Positions 8,553 through 16,939 of a stretch of DNA of 64,000 nt are shown here, one piece after another. How positions within the stretch are numbered: position 1 is the first letter of the stretch; every line of letters begins with the position of its first letter. Under the pieces are notes generated by a model. The model saw only the letters and a program-made list of their open reading frames with translations. It did no database searches and had not been told where the DNA came from. This stretch comes from Nitrosomonas ureae (GTDB taxonomy: Bacteria; Pseudomonadota; Gammaproteobacteria; Burkholderiales; Nitrosomonadaceae): the NCBI RefSeq assembly GCF_900108305.1, contig NZ_FNUX01000014.1, positions 1-64,000 of the forward strand. The letters run 5' to 3'. Both the position numbers and the translations under genes were made by a program.

Positions 8553-9845
8553 TCATGTTTCATTACGCGCTAAACGGATGCCGGAAAATTGCCAGCGTGT
8601 TTCTGCAGGAAAGAAATTCCGCATACTGGGACGAATGCGTTTTCTTGGCGTGATACAGGAGCCACCCCGTAAGACGTATTGATTTACCATAGACTCGCTA
8701 TTATATTCGCCTACAGCTACATCCCAAATGTCGGATTTAGGCTTGTTACTGTTGGATTTTTTTGGATTGTAGCCAGGGTAGGGCGAGTAGCTTGATTGTG
8801 TCCATTCCCAGGCGGAACCGTAAAGTGCATTGATTTTAACGGTTTTACCGATGACCGTATGACGGGGATGGAAATAATTGTTATCCGCAAAGTCCCCTTC
8901 GATCTTTTGCCGGGATGCTGCATTTTCCCATTCCGCTTCGGTAGGCAGGCGTGCATCACACCATTGCGCAAATGCACTGGCCTCATAATACGATATATGA
9001 ATCACGGGAAGATCCAAGTCGAGTGGAACAAGCCCATGAAGTGTGAATTCTTTCCATTCTCCAGCTTCATGGCGCCAATAAAGAGGATGGCTGCAATGGG
9101 CGGATTTGATCCAATTCCAACCTTCTGAAAACCAAAAGCACGGATTATCATAACCATTGTCTTCAATAAATTGCAGGTATTCTCCATTAGTGACCAAACG
9201 TGATGCCAGTTGATAGGGGTAAAGATACTGCTTGTGGCGTGGCGATTCATTGTCATAGCTAAAACCTTCTCCTTCATAGCCAATCTCTATTATACCGCCA
9301 TCAAAACTATGCCAATCCAGTGGAACGGATATGCCTGAAGCAGTTGCGCTCAGGTTGATTTTCGGCTGGTAAATCGGGTTCAATGGGTTTTGCGATAGCA
9401 GGTGCTTAAGGTCTGCCAGCATGAGTTCCTGATGTTGAAGTTCATGATGAATCCCCAGCGTAATTATCATTTGTAGTCTTTCATCTTCGGTGACATGTTG
9501 CGATAGATGGCTCATGCGCTCATCAATGTTGTGACAATATTCGCGTGTTGCTTTCAAAGAGGGCCGGGTGAAGAAACCGCGTTTCGGGTCCGGATGCGGC
9601 ACATTGGATGAATTGTAGGAACTGAACATCGTGAGAAACTCTTGCTGGAAAGGTTGGAATGCTGCCTCATAATGTTGCAGAACAAAAGCTTCAAAGAACC
9701 ATGCGGCATGTCCCAAGTGCCATTTGACCGGACTCGCTTCCGCCAGGGATTGAACGCTGCAGTCTTCTTCAAACAGGGGTTCGATCAGTTCCAGAGTGCG
9801 GCTTCTTACCGCACTATATTCATCGATTAAGATTTTGATATCCAT
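8553..9845 (-). CDS. second EgtB-type sulfoxide synthase homologue
   Basis: A 430-residue paralogue of the upstream EgtB with the same layout: DinB-like domain with His46 (WHLGHAAWFF) and the H-x3-H-x-E motif HHELQHQE (His134, His138), then an FGE-sulfatase domain ending in YVLRGGSCITP and SGIRLARNET. All iron ligands are kept, so it is probably active. It differs from EgtB 1 near the C-terminus, having a GSAWEWTQSSYSPYPGY segment followed by a Lys/Ser/Asn-rich insert. It lies 37 bases from the end of egtD on the opposite strand. It may be a redundant EgtB, or may use another thiol or selenium donor as the EgtB relatives OvoA and SenA do; the sequence alone does not decide. Confidence 0.88.
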   Translation of the reverse strand: MDIKILIDEYSAVRSRTLELIEPLFEEDCSVQSLAEASPVKWHLGHAAWFFEAFVLQHYEAAFQPFQQEFLTMFSSYNSSNVPHPDPKRGFFTRPSLKATREYCHNIDERMSHLSQHVTEDERLQMIITLGIHHELQHQELMLADLKHLLSQNPLNPIYQPKINLSATASGISVPLDWHSFDGGIIEIGYEGEGFSYDNESPRHKQYLYPYQLASRLVTNGEYLQFIEDNGYDNPCFWFSEGWNWIKSAHCSHPLYWRHEAGEWKEFTLHGLVPLDLDLPVIHISYYEASAFAQWCDARLPTEAEWENAASRQKIEGDFADNNYFHPRHTVIGKTVKINALYGSAWEWTQSSYSPYPGYNPKKSNSNKPKSDIWDVAVGEYNSESMVNQYVLRGGSCITPRKRIRPSMRNFFPAETRWQFSGIRLARNET

Positions 9846-9920
9846 TTCTTAATTCCAGGAAAATGGGGATTGGCTTTTCCCCGATTAAGTTAAAAAATAG
9901 TGATATAGAAACCGAGTAAG

Positions 9921-9950
9921 TTCTTAGGTTCTTAGGTTCTTAGGTTCTTC
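9921..9950. repeat. 8-bp tandem repeat, TTCTTAGG x 3.75
   Basis: Three perfect copies of TTCTTAGG at 9921-9944 plus a partial fourth (TTCTTC). It lies between the second EgtB homologue's start and the end of the BON lipoprotein gene. This short array could vary by slippage. Confidence 0.9.
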
Positions 9951-9965
9951 ACATATTAGTGGCTT

Positions 9966-10280
9966 CTACTTGACTTTAAGTTGGTTGTTAATCTGTTTCA
10001 CATCGGGAAATTGCTGAATAATCGAGCTGGCCAATTGTCGTTGAGATTCTGTTTCGACGAACCCGCTTATTCTCACTGATCCATTAACTGTCTCGACATG
10101 TATGGCGGCGGCCTTCAATTCTTCCGCTTCAATCAGCTTTGCCTTTATTTTCATGGCTAGAATGATATCTTCACGGGGTGTTTCTTCTATCGAATCAGGA
10201 TTAAAACCAGCGCAACTGGTCATGCTCACTATCATCAATAGATATCCCATAATCCCTACGTGACGCATGATGTAAATCAT
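9966..10280 (-). CDS. BON-domain lipoprotein
   Basis: A small exported lipoprotein: the hydrophobic stretch GYLLMIVSM leads to a lipobox with cysteine (MTSC), about 19-23 residues from the likely start. A BON domain then fills the mature protein (IILAMKIKAKLIEAEELKAA, then VRISGFVETESQRQLA and a final VKQINNQLKVK). It is likely anchored to a membrane facing the periplasm. The start is uncertain: ATG 10280 and ATG 10268 both give good signal peptides, and the open frame runs up to 10331 inside the AsmA gene. It follows the AsmA-like gene by about 25 bases and is probably cotranscribed with it, which fits an outer-membrane maintenance role. Confidence 0.8.
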   Translation of the reverse strand: MIYIMRHVGIMGYLLMIVSMTSCAGFNPDSIEETPREDIILAMKIKAKLIEAEELKAAAIHVETVNGSVRISGFVETESQRQLASSIIQQFPDVKQINNQLKVK

Positions 10281-10305
10281 GCGCTTTTCATCGTTTCGTA
10301 AAAAA

Positions 10306-12267
10306 TCAAAGAGCCTTCTTGCGAGCTTCATTTATTGCGCCTACCAGACCGCCACACCGTATATTTTCTTCTCCACCCGCTTTCTTATCTTCTTGTTCCT
10401 CTTGGATAAATGAATACAAACTCACAATCGGTGCAGAAGGCAATAATGCGAGTGAAGCTGCACCCCTGAGTATCGCGGAAGCGCCAGGGGTAAAGGTGGG
10501 TTTCTTGAAAGTGCCTGCTATATGGAGCGGTGCGCGCGCTGAGAAAATGCTCAAGTCCTTAGGCTTGGGATCAATAATCAGATCCAATTCCTCATTATTT
10601 AAGTCGATCATTCCTTGACTTAAGAATAGGGTGTCCTGAGTATCCACAATAAAATTATCCATATTCATAACACCGCCATTGATTGGAATATCCACATAAG
10701 CACAATTGATTTTGCCATCATCGTCTTTATCGAATAGCGCCACTAAGGCTTCGCCCATATCAAGTCCGGCTAGTTCAACCAGCAGATCATCCAATTGCCC
10801 GCCTGTCATTATCATCAATAATCCCCCATCAGCCGATGCCGACATTTCTGCAACGGAATTTCCTGTGAGCCAGAATATACCTTGACCGCCTATTAATCCG
10901 GCGCTGTCGTCAGCGATTTCAAAGCGACGTAAAATCTCGCCCAGTTGAACATGGCGTATTTCGGTTTCAATCTTGCTTTTGGCGGGTTGTGTTCTGGTGT
11001 CTAATTCAACACGTGTGCGGATATTCCCGGTGGCTACCCCAAAATTCAGGGGCGCAAGCTTCAAATGGCCATCATCTATGATTACCTGCATGAAGAGATC
11101 ATCTACAGGCAGTTTTGATTTAACACGACGGCTATGTAAAGTAATGTCGGCATTTATAGCCTGCAATTTCTTATAATCGATCGGGTCATCAGGCAAAACA
11201 AAAGAGCTTATAGTTTCTTCTTTTGCTTTTTTCTTCTGAGCTGAGGATGCAGTTTCACCGGCACCCATATCGGGAGCAAGACCGATCAATGGTCCAATAT
11301 CATCCAAATCTATTGTTTTAGATCTCAGATCAGCCTGTATAAAAGGTACTGTCTCGCTTAACTTCACACTGATCATTCCGGCAAGATCACTATCTCCTAC
11401 TTGTCCATTCAGATTGCTGATTTGCCAGGTATGACCATGATGAGACAAATCACCTTCTAATCGATAAGGAGGTAAGCTGGGCATAGGCAATTCGAGGATG
11501 GGTGATAATAGTTCGGGGTTAGGGCCTTGTATTGCAAATTGCAAATCCAGACCTTTGAGCTGCAAAGGCTGTATTACAGTACCTTTGACTTTGACACGGG
11601 TTTTTCCGGTTTGTAAGCTTAAGGTTAGTGGATAAGGTATATCAGCTTCCCGCAATGCAACCAAAGGCCCCGCCTTTAAATTTATTTGCAGCGGATGTCC
11701 TTTCAGCTTTCCTTCGGCGTATAACTCGGTAAATTCTTCTTCGTACGCCGCTTCCTTAATGGTAGCCAAAGTTGTGATAATTTCTGTGTCAACTGAAAAA
11801 TCCTGATAAACAAGGCGACCTTCCGTGATGCGCAAACGCTCAATAAGCGGAATATCTGTTTTGCTTTCCGGATCATGTGCATCCGCTGTAAATTCCCAAT
11901 TAGGCTCTCCTTGCGGAGATTTCTGTAAAATTATATGAGGCCGGGTAAGGATAATTTCAGGAAATAACATACGGCCCTTGATCAATTCAATCAGATCGAC
12001 ACGCATATCCAATGCCGCCAGTTCGAGCATGTTAGGTTGGTTGCTCCAAGCTGCATTCTCAAACTGTATATTCTCAATTCTGATATGGGGTGTTAAAGAC
12101 CAATCGACTGTCAAATTGCCGTTAATCGTAAAATCTCGGCCGGTCAAACCACTAATTTGCTGTGTAACGATTTCTCGCGCCCAATTCCAGTTTTGCACTG
12201 AGATTAACAATGCGAGTAAAAAAAATAGTGCGAAAAAAGAAATTCCAATCCATCTGACGGCATTCAT
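10306..12267 (-). CDS. AsmA family envelope protein
   Basis: A 653-residue protein with one N-terminal membrane helix (about residues 5-27) and a large periplasmic part. The start matches AsmA: a helix, then EIVTQQISGLTGRDFTINGN and LTPHIRIENIQFENAAW. Around residues 480-620 lies the AsmA C-terminal domain (GGLLMIMTGGQLDDLLVELA, then LDLIIDPKPKDLSIFSARAP). AsmA-like proteins are thought to bridge the periplasm and carry phospholipid to the outer membrane. Start: ATG 12267 has AGGTGA upstream; an in-frame GTG 3 codons earlier is less likely. The downstream BON lipoprotein appears to be in the same operon. Confidence 0.9.
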   Translation of the reverse strand: MNAVRWIGISFFALFFLLALLISVQNWNWAREIVTQQISGLTGRDFTINGNLTVDWSLTPHIRIENIQFENAAWSNQPNMLELAALDMRVDLIELIKGRMLFPEIILTRPHIILQKSPQGEPNWEFTADAHDPESKTDIPLIERLRITEGRLVYQDFSVDTEIITTLATIKEAAYEEEFTELYAEGKLKGHPLQINLKAGPLVALREADIPYPLTLSLQTGKTRVKVKGTVIQPLQLKGLDLQFAIQGPNPELLSPILELPMPSLPPYRLEGDLSHHGHTWQISNLNGQVGDSDLAGMISVKLSETVPFIQADLRSKTIDLDDIGPLIGLAPDMGAGETASSAQKKKAKEETISSFVLPDDPIDYKKLQAINADITLHSRRVKSKLPVDDLFMQVIIDDGHLKLAPLNFGVATGNIRTRVELDTRTQPAKSKIETEIRHVQLGEILRRFEIADDSAGLIGGQGIFWLTGNSVAEMSASADGGLLMIMTGGQLDDLLVELAGLDMGEALVALFDKDDDGKINCAYVDIPINGGVMNMDNFIVDTQDTLFLSQGMIDLNNEELDLIIDPKPKDLSIFSARAPLHIAGTFKKPTFTPGASAILRGAASLALLPSAPIVSLYSFIQEEQEDKKAGGEENIRCGGLVGAINEARKKAL

Positions 12268-12431
12268 TTTTATCACCTATTTTATGGCACGAATGGTGAG
12301 TTTATTTACCGGAATATTCATGACGTAATCTACAAAACGGGCTGTTCTGGATAAGAGCTCTGAATGCATCATTATTAAAAATGAGTAAGAATCTTTAGCG
12401 ATCATTCGGAATGACAATTATCCTGACACTC

Positions 12432-13958
12432 TTAAAGTTGCTTCATATAGGCCACAAGATCGGATTTTTCCTCATCCGTCAGCTTAAGCTGCAATACCAG
12501 GTTAAAAAATTCAACCGTGTCTTCAAGGGTAAGCAGACGACCATCATGCAAATAGGGTGGACTGTCTTTAATGCCACGAAGCGTAAAAGTTTTCATTGGT
12601 CCATCGCCGGGTTCATTCAGAAAACGTTCAAGTTTTAAGTCATGCATTTGATTATCAAGGAAGGCAGGGGGTTGATGGCAATTGGCGCATTGTCCTTTTC
12701 CAAAGAAAATGTTTTCGCCTCTGATTTCTTTTTCAGTCGCTTTTGAGCGATTCAGCCGGCCATTGTTATCCAATTTTGGAGCGGGCGGAAAATCCAGCAT
12801 GTTTTGAAACTGCGCCATGTGACTCACATGAATTCGATCAATCATGGGGAACCCTTTTTTCATTGCGTGTATGGGATCGCCATTGAAATAGGCGGTACGA
12901 AATTCAAACTCTGTAAAGTCTTCAATGGAGCGCAAGCTGCGTTTTGAACCATGAATTTGTTGACTATAGACGCCGCGCAAACTCGTGGTATCCAGTCGAA
13001 CGCGCCGTTCCTGCGGACGCATATCGGGGCTTAAGTGAAATTGCCCTGTGGTATGGCCATTGACATGGCAATCAAAACAGGTCACACCAAGGCTGGGCTG
13101 GGCACTTTTACGGTCATCTGTAGGATTGAATTCTTCCTGCGGCAGGGGAGTAAGCAGCATTTGCAACCCGGTCAGTTGAACCGGGGTCAGTATATCTTTG
13201 AACAAACGATAGAAATTGTTGATGGAAACAACTTCACCGCGCGAAACATCCCCTAATTCAGGCCTGTTCTGAAGAAAAATAGCAGGCGGAAATTCTGGCA
13301 GAAAAGCTTCCGGCAAATCAAATTCAACGTCGAAACGTTCCAATCTCGGAAACATTGAAATTTGCATGGGAGGAAAGACCTGTCCGCCAGTTACCTGCTT
13401 GGGGTGTGGTAATGCGGGATAAGGAAAGAGATTATTATTGCGGATTTCTTCAGGAGACATGTCGGCTAGTTTTTGCCAGCTTATTTTGTTTTTCAGAATA
13501 GCAGTGGGGCCAACTGCAAGCGGCTTGCCACGAGTCATGGTTGCTTCCGGATCGAAACGTGGCGTGAGATCGTAACGGCTCAGCAGTAATTTGTGCTGGG
13601 CTTTACTGATTTCCGGCTGTTGCGCCATATCGGATTTCATCGTTTCCTCAAAGGTTTGCATAGGCTTTTTAGCATTGAGGGCATCCCGGTAAAAATCAAA
13701 CCCGAGAATTTTTCCATTATCCGGTTGCTGCTGGAAGGCGCTTGAAGAAGGCAAAGCACTGGAAGCATCAAAAATATAAGAGCGGTCATGCTCACTTTTT
13801 TTCTGTTCTGGGCTGGGATGAATAGTCTGTGCATTCATTATTGCGTCATTCTTCCGCTCGGGTAATACGTTGTCACTTTTGCTTATGGCATTATTGATTC
13901 CCAAGCCAAGGCTGCTCATTCCCAGTACCGCTAAAAATAAAATATTTACTTTCTTCAT
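12432..13958 (-). CDS. di-haem cytochrome c peroxidase family protein (MauG/CcpA-like)
   Basis: A 508-residue periplasmic protein with a signal peptide (ILFLAVLGMSSLGLG, then a Ser/Asp-rich linker). Two c-type haem sites are visible: CFDCH near residue 295 and CANCH near residue 427. The C-terminal TFTLRGIKDSPPYLHDGR is the usual end of di-haem peroxidases, with the conserved distal region. Family members either reduce hydrogen peroxide with electrons from cytochromes or, like MauG, oxidise protein residues. The protein is longer than CcpA (about 320-350) because of an N-terminal extension of about 190 residues that I do not recognise. Its single-gene unit follows a long leader region with hairpins. 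Confidence 0.85.
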   Translation of the reverse strand: MKKVNILFLAVLGMSSLGLGINNAISKSDNVLPERKNDAIMNAQTIHPSPEQKKSEHDRSYIFDASSALPSSSAFQQQPDNGKILGFDFYRDALNAKKPMQTFEETMKSDMAQQPEISKAQHKLLLSRYDLTPRFDPEATMTRGKPLAVGPTAILKNKISWQKLADMSPEEIRNNNLFPYPALPHPKQVTGGQVFPPMQISMFPRLERFDVEFDLPEAFLPEFPPAIFLQNRPELGDVSRGEVVSINNFYRLFKDILTPVQLTGLQMLLTPLPQEEFNPTDDRKSAQPSLGVTCFDCHVNGHTTGQFHLSPDMRPQERRVRLDTTSLRGVYSQQIHGSKRSLRSIEDFTEFEFRTAYFNGDPIHAMKKGFPMIDRIHVSHMAQFQNMLDFPPAPKLDNNGRLNRSKATEKEIRGENIFFGKGQCANCHQPPAFLDNQMHDLKLERFLNEPGDGPMKTFTLRGIKDSPPYLHDGRLLTLEDTVEFFNLVLQLKLTDEEKSDLVAYMKQL

Positions 13959-14609
13959 ATGAATCGCTCCACTATCAAGGCTTCAACTGAACATGAAGTA
14001 ATCTTCATGTAAGATAAAACAACCATTAGTTCTGTTTTTTTATTCTTTCATTCCGCGGGAAATCCATCTGTACGAAACCGCACACTGATTTGATCTTTCA
14101 AAAAAAGAACAACGATATGAAGATTGTTGAGTGGGTACGCATAGAGCTGATTCTATTTGTGCTGCGTAAAGCCGTATCGCAATGATTATTTTCAACCTGG
14201 TGAAATAATTATAAAAATATGGAGAACTGAAGGGAAACGCCCCGATGCGCAGATAGAAGGGCTAGGGGAGATGCGCACCGGGGGTTCAGATCCAGTCATC
14301 CGGCTGGGCTAATGAGGCTTGCCCTGACTGGTGCGGTCGACTCATTAAAAAGAAGTATGAGTACTGTTGGTCATTTTAGATTATTTGGATTATTCTTCTG
14401 TGCGTCTCCTAACATACGGAGCGATTTAACTGCATCAGTGAAATTTATTGTGTTTTCATGATGAGGTAAGCGGATTGGGTTACCAAAGGGGCAAAGCAAG
14501 CAGCGTATATGCTTTTATGTTTCGATATTTTTCAGCCTTTATTAATCGATTTGTTCGATCAATAAAGGATCCGCGCATTAGTGATTTTTACACTCAAATA
14601 ACAAAACCA
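13959..14609. other. 651-base intergenic region without a convincing gene
   Basis: This lies upstream of the di-haem cytochrome gene and downstream of the second TPM gene. Reading frames here are short and do not look coding. The left third is AT-rich promoter-like DNA. The centre is GC-rich and contains two strong hairpins (14240-14283 and 14292-14331), listed separately. Confidence 0.6.
14240..14331. ncRNA. candidate structured RNA, two consecutive hairpins
   Basis: Arm 14240-14251 (CCCCGATGCGCA) pairs with 14272-14283 (TGCGCACCGGGG) over 12 bases with one mismatch and a 20-base loop. Eight bases on, CCAGTCA (14292-14298) pairs with TGACTGG (14325-14331), and inside it GGGC (14306-14309) pairs with GCCC (14321-14324). 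A third weak pair, ACTCAT/ATGAGT, lies at 14340-14362. The GC-rich island is unlike the AT-rich flanks. It matches no riboswitch or known RNA that I can recognise, and strand and function are unknown. Confidence 0.35.
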
Positions 14610-15110
14610 TCACAGTATCATAGGCTTATTGGAAAGTTCATTTTTGTCTTTCTGGGGATCATAAGGAAAATGCGTTTCTAAAAGCTGACTAATGGCCTGG
14701 ATGCCCTGAATAAAACCGGCCTCGAATTGTCGTTGACTAAATGCGGATTCCATATTATGACAAATACTTTCCCATTCCGTGTTGGGAATTTTCGCGTGGA
14801 TGCCACGATCCACAATGATTTCCACATCACGATCCGCCAGTAGCAAGTAAATGAGCACGCCATTATTCTGCTCGGTATCCCATACCCGCAATTGTGAAAA
14901 AACTTCGATAGCACGTTCCCGAGCTGCTTGATTCTTAATCAGAGCCAGGGTATTGAGCGTACCTTCCACAGCAATACAAATTTCACCGCTATGATTCATT
15001 TCCGATTGCTGAATTGTTTGTTCAATAGCCGTTAGTGTGGCAGTGGGCAATACACGTCGAAGCAACCATTGTCCAGCAGATAGATGACGCATTATACGAA
15101 CTAAATCCAT
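14610..15110 (-). CDS. TPM domain protein, second of pair
   Basis: A 166-residue protein with a TPM (YgcG-type) domain. The fold's conserved stretch is visible as NHSGEICIAVEG, then RAIEVFSQLRVWDTEQNNGV, LLADRDVEIIVDRGI and a closing GFIQGIQAISQLLE. No signal peptide is evident. It begins directly at the stop codon of the longer TPM gene (no gap), with GGGAGAT as ribosome site, so it is coupled to it. In many proteobacteria a LemA gene is followed by two such TPM genes, one long and exported and one short; their function is unclear but is linked to the envelope. This is the last gene of the operon. Confidence 0.88.
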   Translation of the reverse strand: MDLVRIMRHLSAGQWLLRRVLPTATLTAIEQTIQQSEMNHSGEICIAVEGTLNTLALIKNQAARERAIEVFSQLRVWDTEQNNGVLIYLLLADRDVEIIVDRGIHAKIPNTEWESICHNMESAFSQRQFEAGFIQGIQAISQLLETHFPYDPQKDKNELSNKPMIL

Positions 15111-15971
15111 TTACCATCTCCCTGAGGCGCCGCCGCCGCCAAAGCCGCCGCCACCTCCACTGAATCCTCCACCACCAGAACCACCGCCTCTAAAACCAGA
15201 ATTTGACCAATTGCCCCGTCCGGTACGGTAAATTCCCGGGTTGATATGAATGAATAAATTCAGAATGAATACAATAGCAGCGATGAGAATAGCGATTGCT
15301 ACCGAAGAGAATAATGACCAACCGACAAATCCTAAGCCAATTCCAGTTACGCTGGCTCCGGCAATACGTCCCAGATGCACTTGCAATATTCTCCCTATAA
15401 CAGTGGAAAAGATCAGGATGACGATCAAGTTCTCAATGTTTGCATGTGCACCGGGTGAAATGCCGTTGTGCGTGTTGCTTGGGAGGGGTAGTGTCTCACC
15501 ATTGATTAAGCCTATGATGGCTTCAATACCTGCCTGAATACCTTCGGCAAACTGCCCTTGTTTAAATCGAGGTGTAATGATTTCCGTGATAATTCGTTTC
15601 GCTGTGGCATCCGGTAGTGCCCCCTCCAAACCATAGCCGACTTCAATACGAAGCATTCTGTCGTTTTTGGCAATCAGTAGCAAGACGCCGTCATCAATAC
15701 CTTTGCGTCCTATTTTCCACGCCTCAACAACCTGCATGGCATATTGCTCAATAGCATAAGGTTGAATGGTGGGGACAAGCAATATGGCAATTTGACTGCC
15801 TTTCGTTTTCTCAAATGCCGCTAATTGATGTTCCAATTGCGCAGTTTGATGAGCTGAGAGTGTGCCGGTTAAATCAGTTACATGGGCTTTAAGAGATGGA
15901 ATGGCTATTTCCGCCCTGACTGAAGTAATTGCCAGTAAAATGGTGAGTAGCGTAATAATTCTAAAAGACAT
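15111..15971 (-). CDS. TPM domain membrane protein, YgcG family
   Basis: A 286-residue protein with four visible parts: a signal peptide (residues 1-20, ending VRAE); a TPM domain (about 25-160, with VTDLTGTLSAHQTAQLEHQL and GIDDGVLLLIAKNDRMLRIE); two to three membrane helices (about 180-245); and a glycine-rich C-terminus of about 30 residues made of GGG/GGGGF runs ending SGRW. This is the standard YgcG arrangement. Some TPM proteins have phosphatase activity and others act in photosystem or respiratory assembly, so no reaction is assigned here. It lies 42 bases after lemA in the same operon. Confidence 0.92.
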   Translation of the reverse strand: MSFRIITLLTILLAITSVRAEIAIPSLKAHVTDLTGTLSAHQTAQLEHQLAAFEKTKGSQIAILLVPTIQPYAIEQYAMQVVEAWKIGRKGIDDGVLLLIAKNDRMLRIEVGYGLEGALPDATAKRIITEIITPRFKQGQFAEGIQAGIEAIIGLINGETLPLPSNTHNGISPGAHANIENLIVILIFSTVIGRILQVHLGRIAGASVTGIGLGFVGWSLFSSVAIAILIAAIVFILNLFIHINPGIYRTGRGNWSNSGFRGGGSGGGGFSGGGGGFGGGGASGRW

Positions 15972-16013
15972 ATTTTTGGTTGCGCGAGTTGATTCTTTGC
16001 TGAGTAATCCGGC

Positions 16014-16622
16014 TTATTTATCTTCCGGTTTCGGTGTATCAAAATCGATCTTTGGCGCAACAGAAATCTCATTTTCATTTTCCACAGTGAAACCGGGCTT
16101 TGTCTGAAATCCAAATAGCATGGCCGTGAGATTGCTAGGGAAAGATCGAACTATCGTATTGTATTCCTGAACTGCTTTAATATACCGATTACGTGCCACT
16201 GTGATGCGGTTTTCGGTACCCTCAAGCTGTGCTTGTAAATCACGAAAATTGGCATCCGATTTTAACTCGGGATAATTCTCGACTACAACCAGCAATCTTG
16301 AAAGGGAACTGGACAATTCCTCTTGTGCATTTTGAAATTTAGTAAATGATTCGGGGTCGTTGATAAGTTCTGGAGTCGCTTGAATACTACCCACTCTGGA
16401 ACGAGCATTCGTAACACCAAGCAATACATCTTTTTCCTGGGCAGCGAATCCTTTAACGGTATTAACCAAATTGGGTATTAGATCTGCACGCCGTTTGTAT
16501 TGATTCAGCACTTCCGCCCAACTGGCTTTAATCTGCTCATCGGTCGATTGAAGCGTATTGTAGCCGCAGCTACTTAAAACAAGCACACAGAGAATTGCCG
16601 TTGCTAATTGCAAATTGCGCAT
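16014..16622 (-). CDS. LemA family lipoprotein
   Basis: A 202-residue LemA protein. A signal with lipobox (LVLSSC-GYN) leads into the family start signature: DEQIKASWAEVLNQYKRRAD, LIPNLVNTVKGFAAQE, then LEGTENRITVARNRYIKAVQ. It is mostly helical. The start is ATG 16622 with GGAGAG just before it; a TTG 4 codons earlier overlaps the ribosome site and is unlikely. LemA proteins are widespread envelope proteins of unclear function. This gene heads the LemA-TPM-TPM operon and is preceded by a 317-base gap holding its promoter. Confidence 0.93.
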   Translation of the reverse strand: MRNLQLATAILCVLVLSSCGYNTLQSTDEQIKASWAEVLNQYKRRADLIPNLVNTVKGFAAQEKDVLLGVTNARSRVGSIQATPELINDPESFTKFQNAQEELSSSLSRLLVVVENYPELKSDANFRDLQAQLEGTENRITVARNRYIKAVQEYNTIVRSFPSNLTAMLFGFQTKPGFTVENENEISVAPKIDFDTPKPEDK

Positions 16623-16939
16623 AAATCTCTCCAAAAAATTTAATAACCATGGATTATGGTTTTGTTGGAATTTTCGTAATATTCAATGAAAATTTTTTGT
16701 TCGTTCCGTAGGAGTGAATGATAGACCGGAACTGAGCGATGGACAATGGCAGATTGCTTATCTGTTGCTGAGGTTTGTTATCACAGTTTTAGTAATAAAG
16801 TGGTAAATGGTAAATAAATAGAATCCCGTCGCTAAACGTTATATTGATTACAGTTAACATCTGGACTAGCGCAAAATTCTGGATAAATAAAAACCACTCG
16901 ATTCTGATCAAGTGGTTTTTATTTGCAATCTTCGGTATT
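16623..16939. other. intergenic region, lemA promoter and terminator
   Basis: This 317-base stretch lies between the lemA start and the 3' end of the BNR-repeat gene, both on the minus strand. It contains the hairpin terminator at 16889-16920 and AT-rich promoter DNA. No gene is seen. Confidence 0.6.
16889..16920 (-). terminator. rho-independent terminator, usable in both directions
   Basis: AAAAACCACT (16889-16898) pairs perfectly with AGTGGTTTTT (16911-16920) around a 12-base loop. It lies 20 bases beyond the stop of the BNR-repeat gene and has T runs on both strands. Confidence 0.85.

Noticed and set aside
14281-14300. GGTTCAGATCC, resembling a tRNA T-arm
   Set aside because: The stem is only two pairs and no acceptor, D or anticodon arm can be fitted around it.
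14448-14681. 77-codon open frame on the plus strand
   Set aside because: It overlaps the end of the TPM gene on the other strand, has no ribosome site and no motif.
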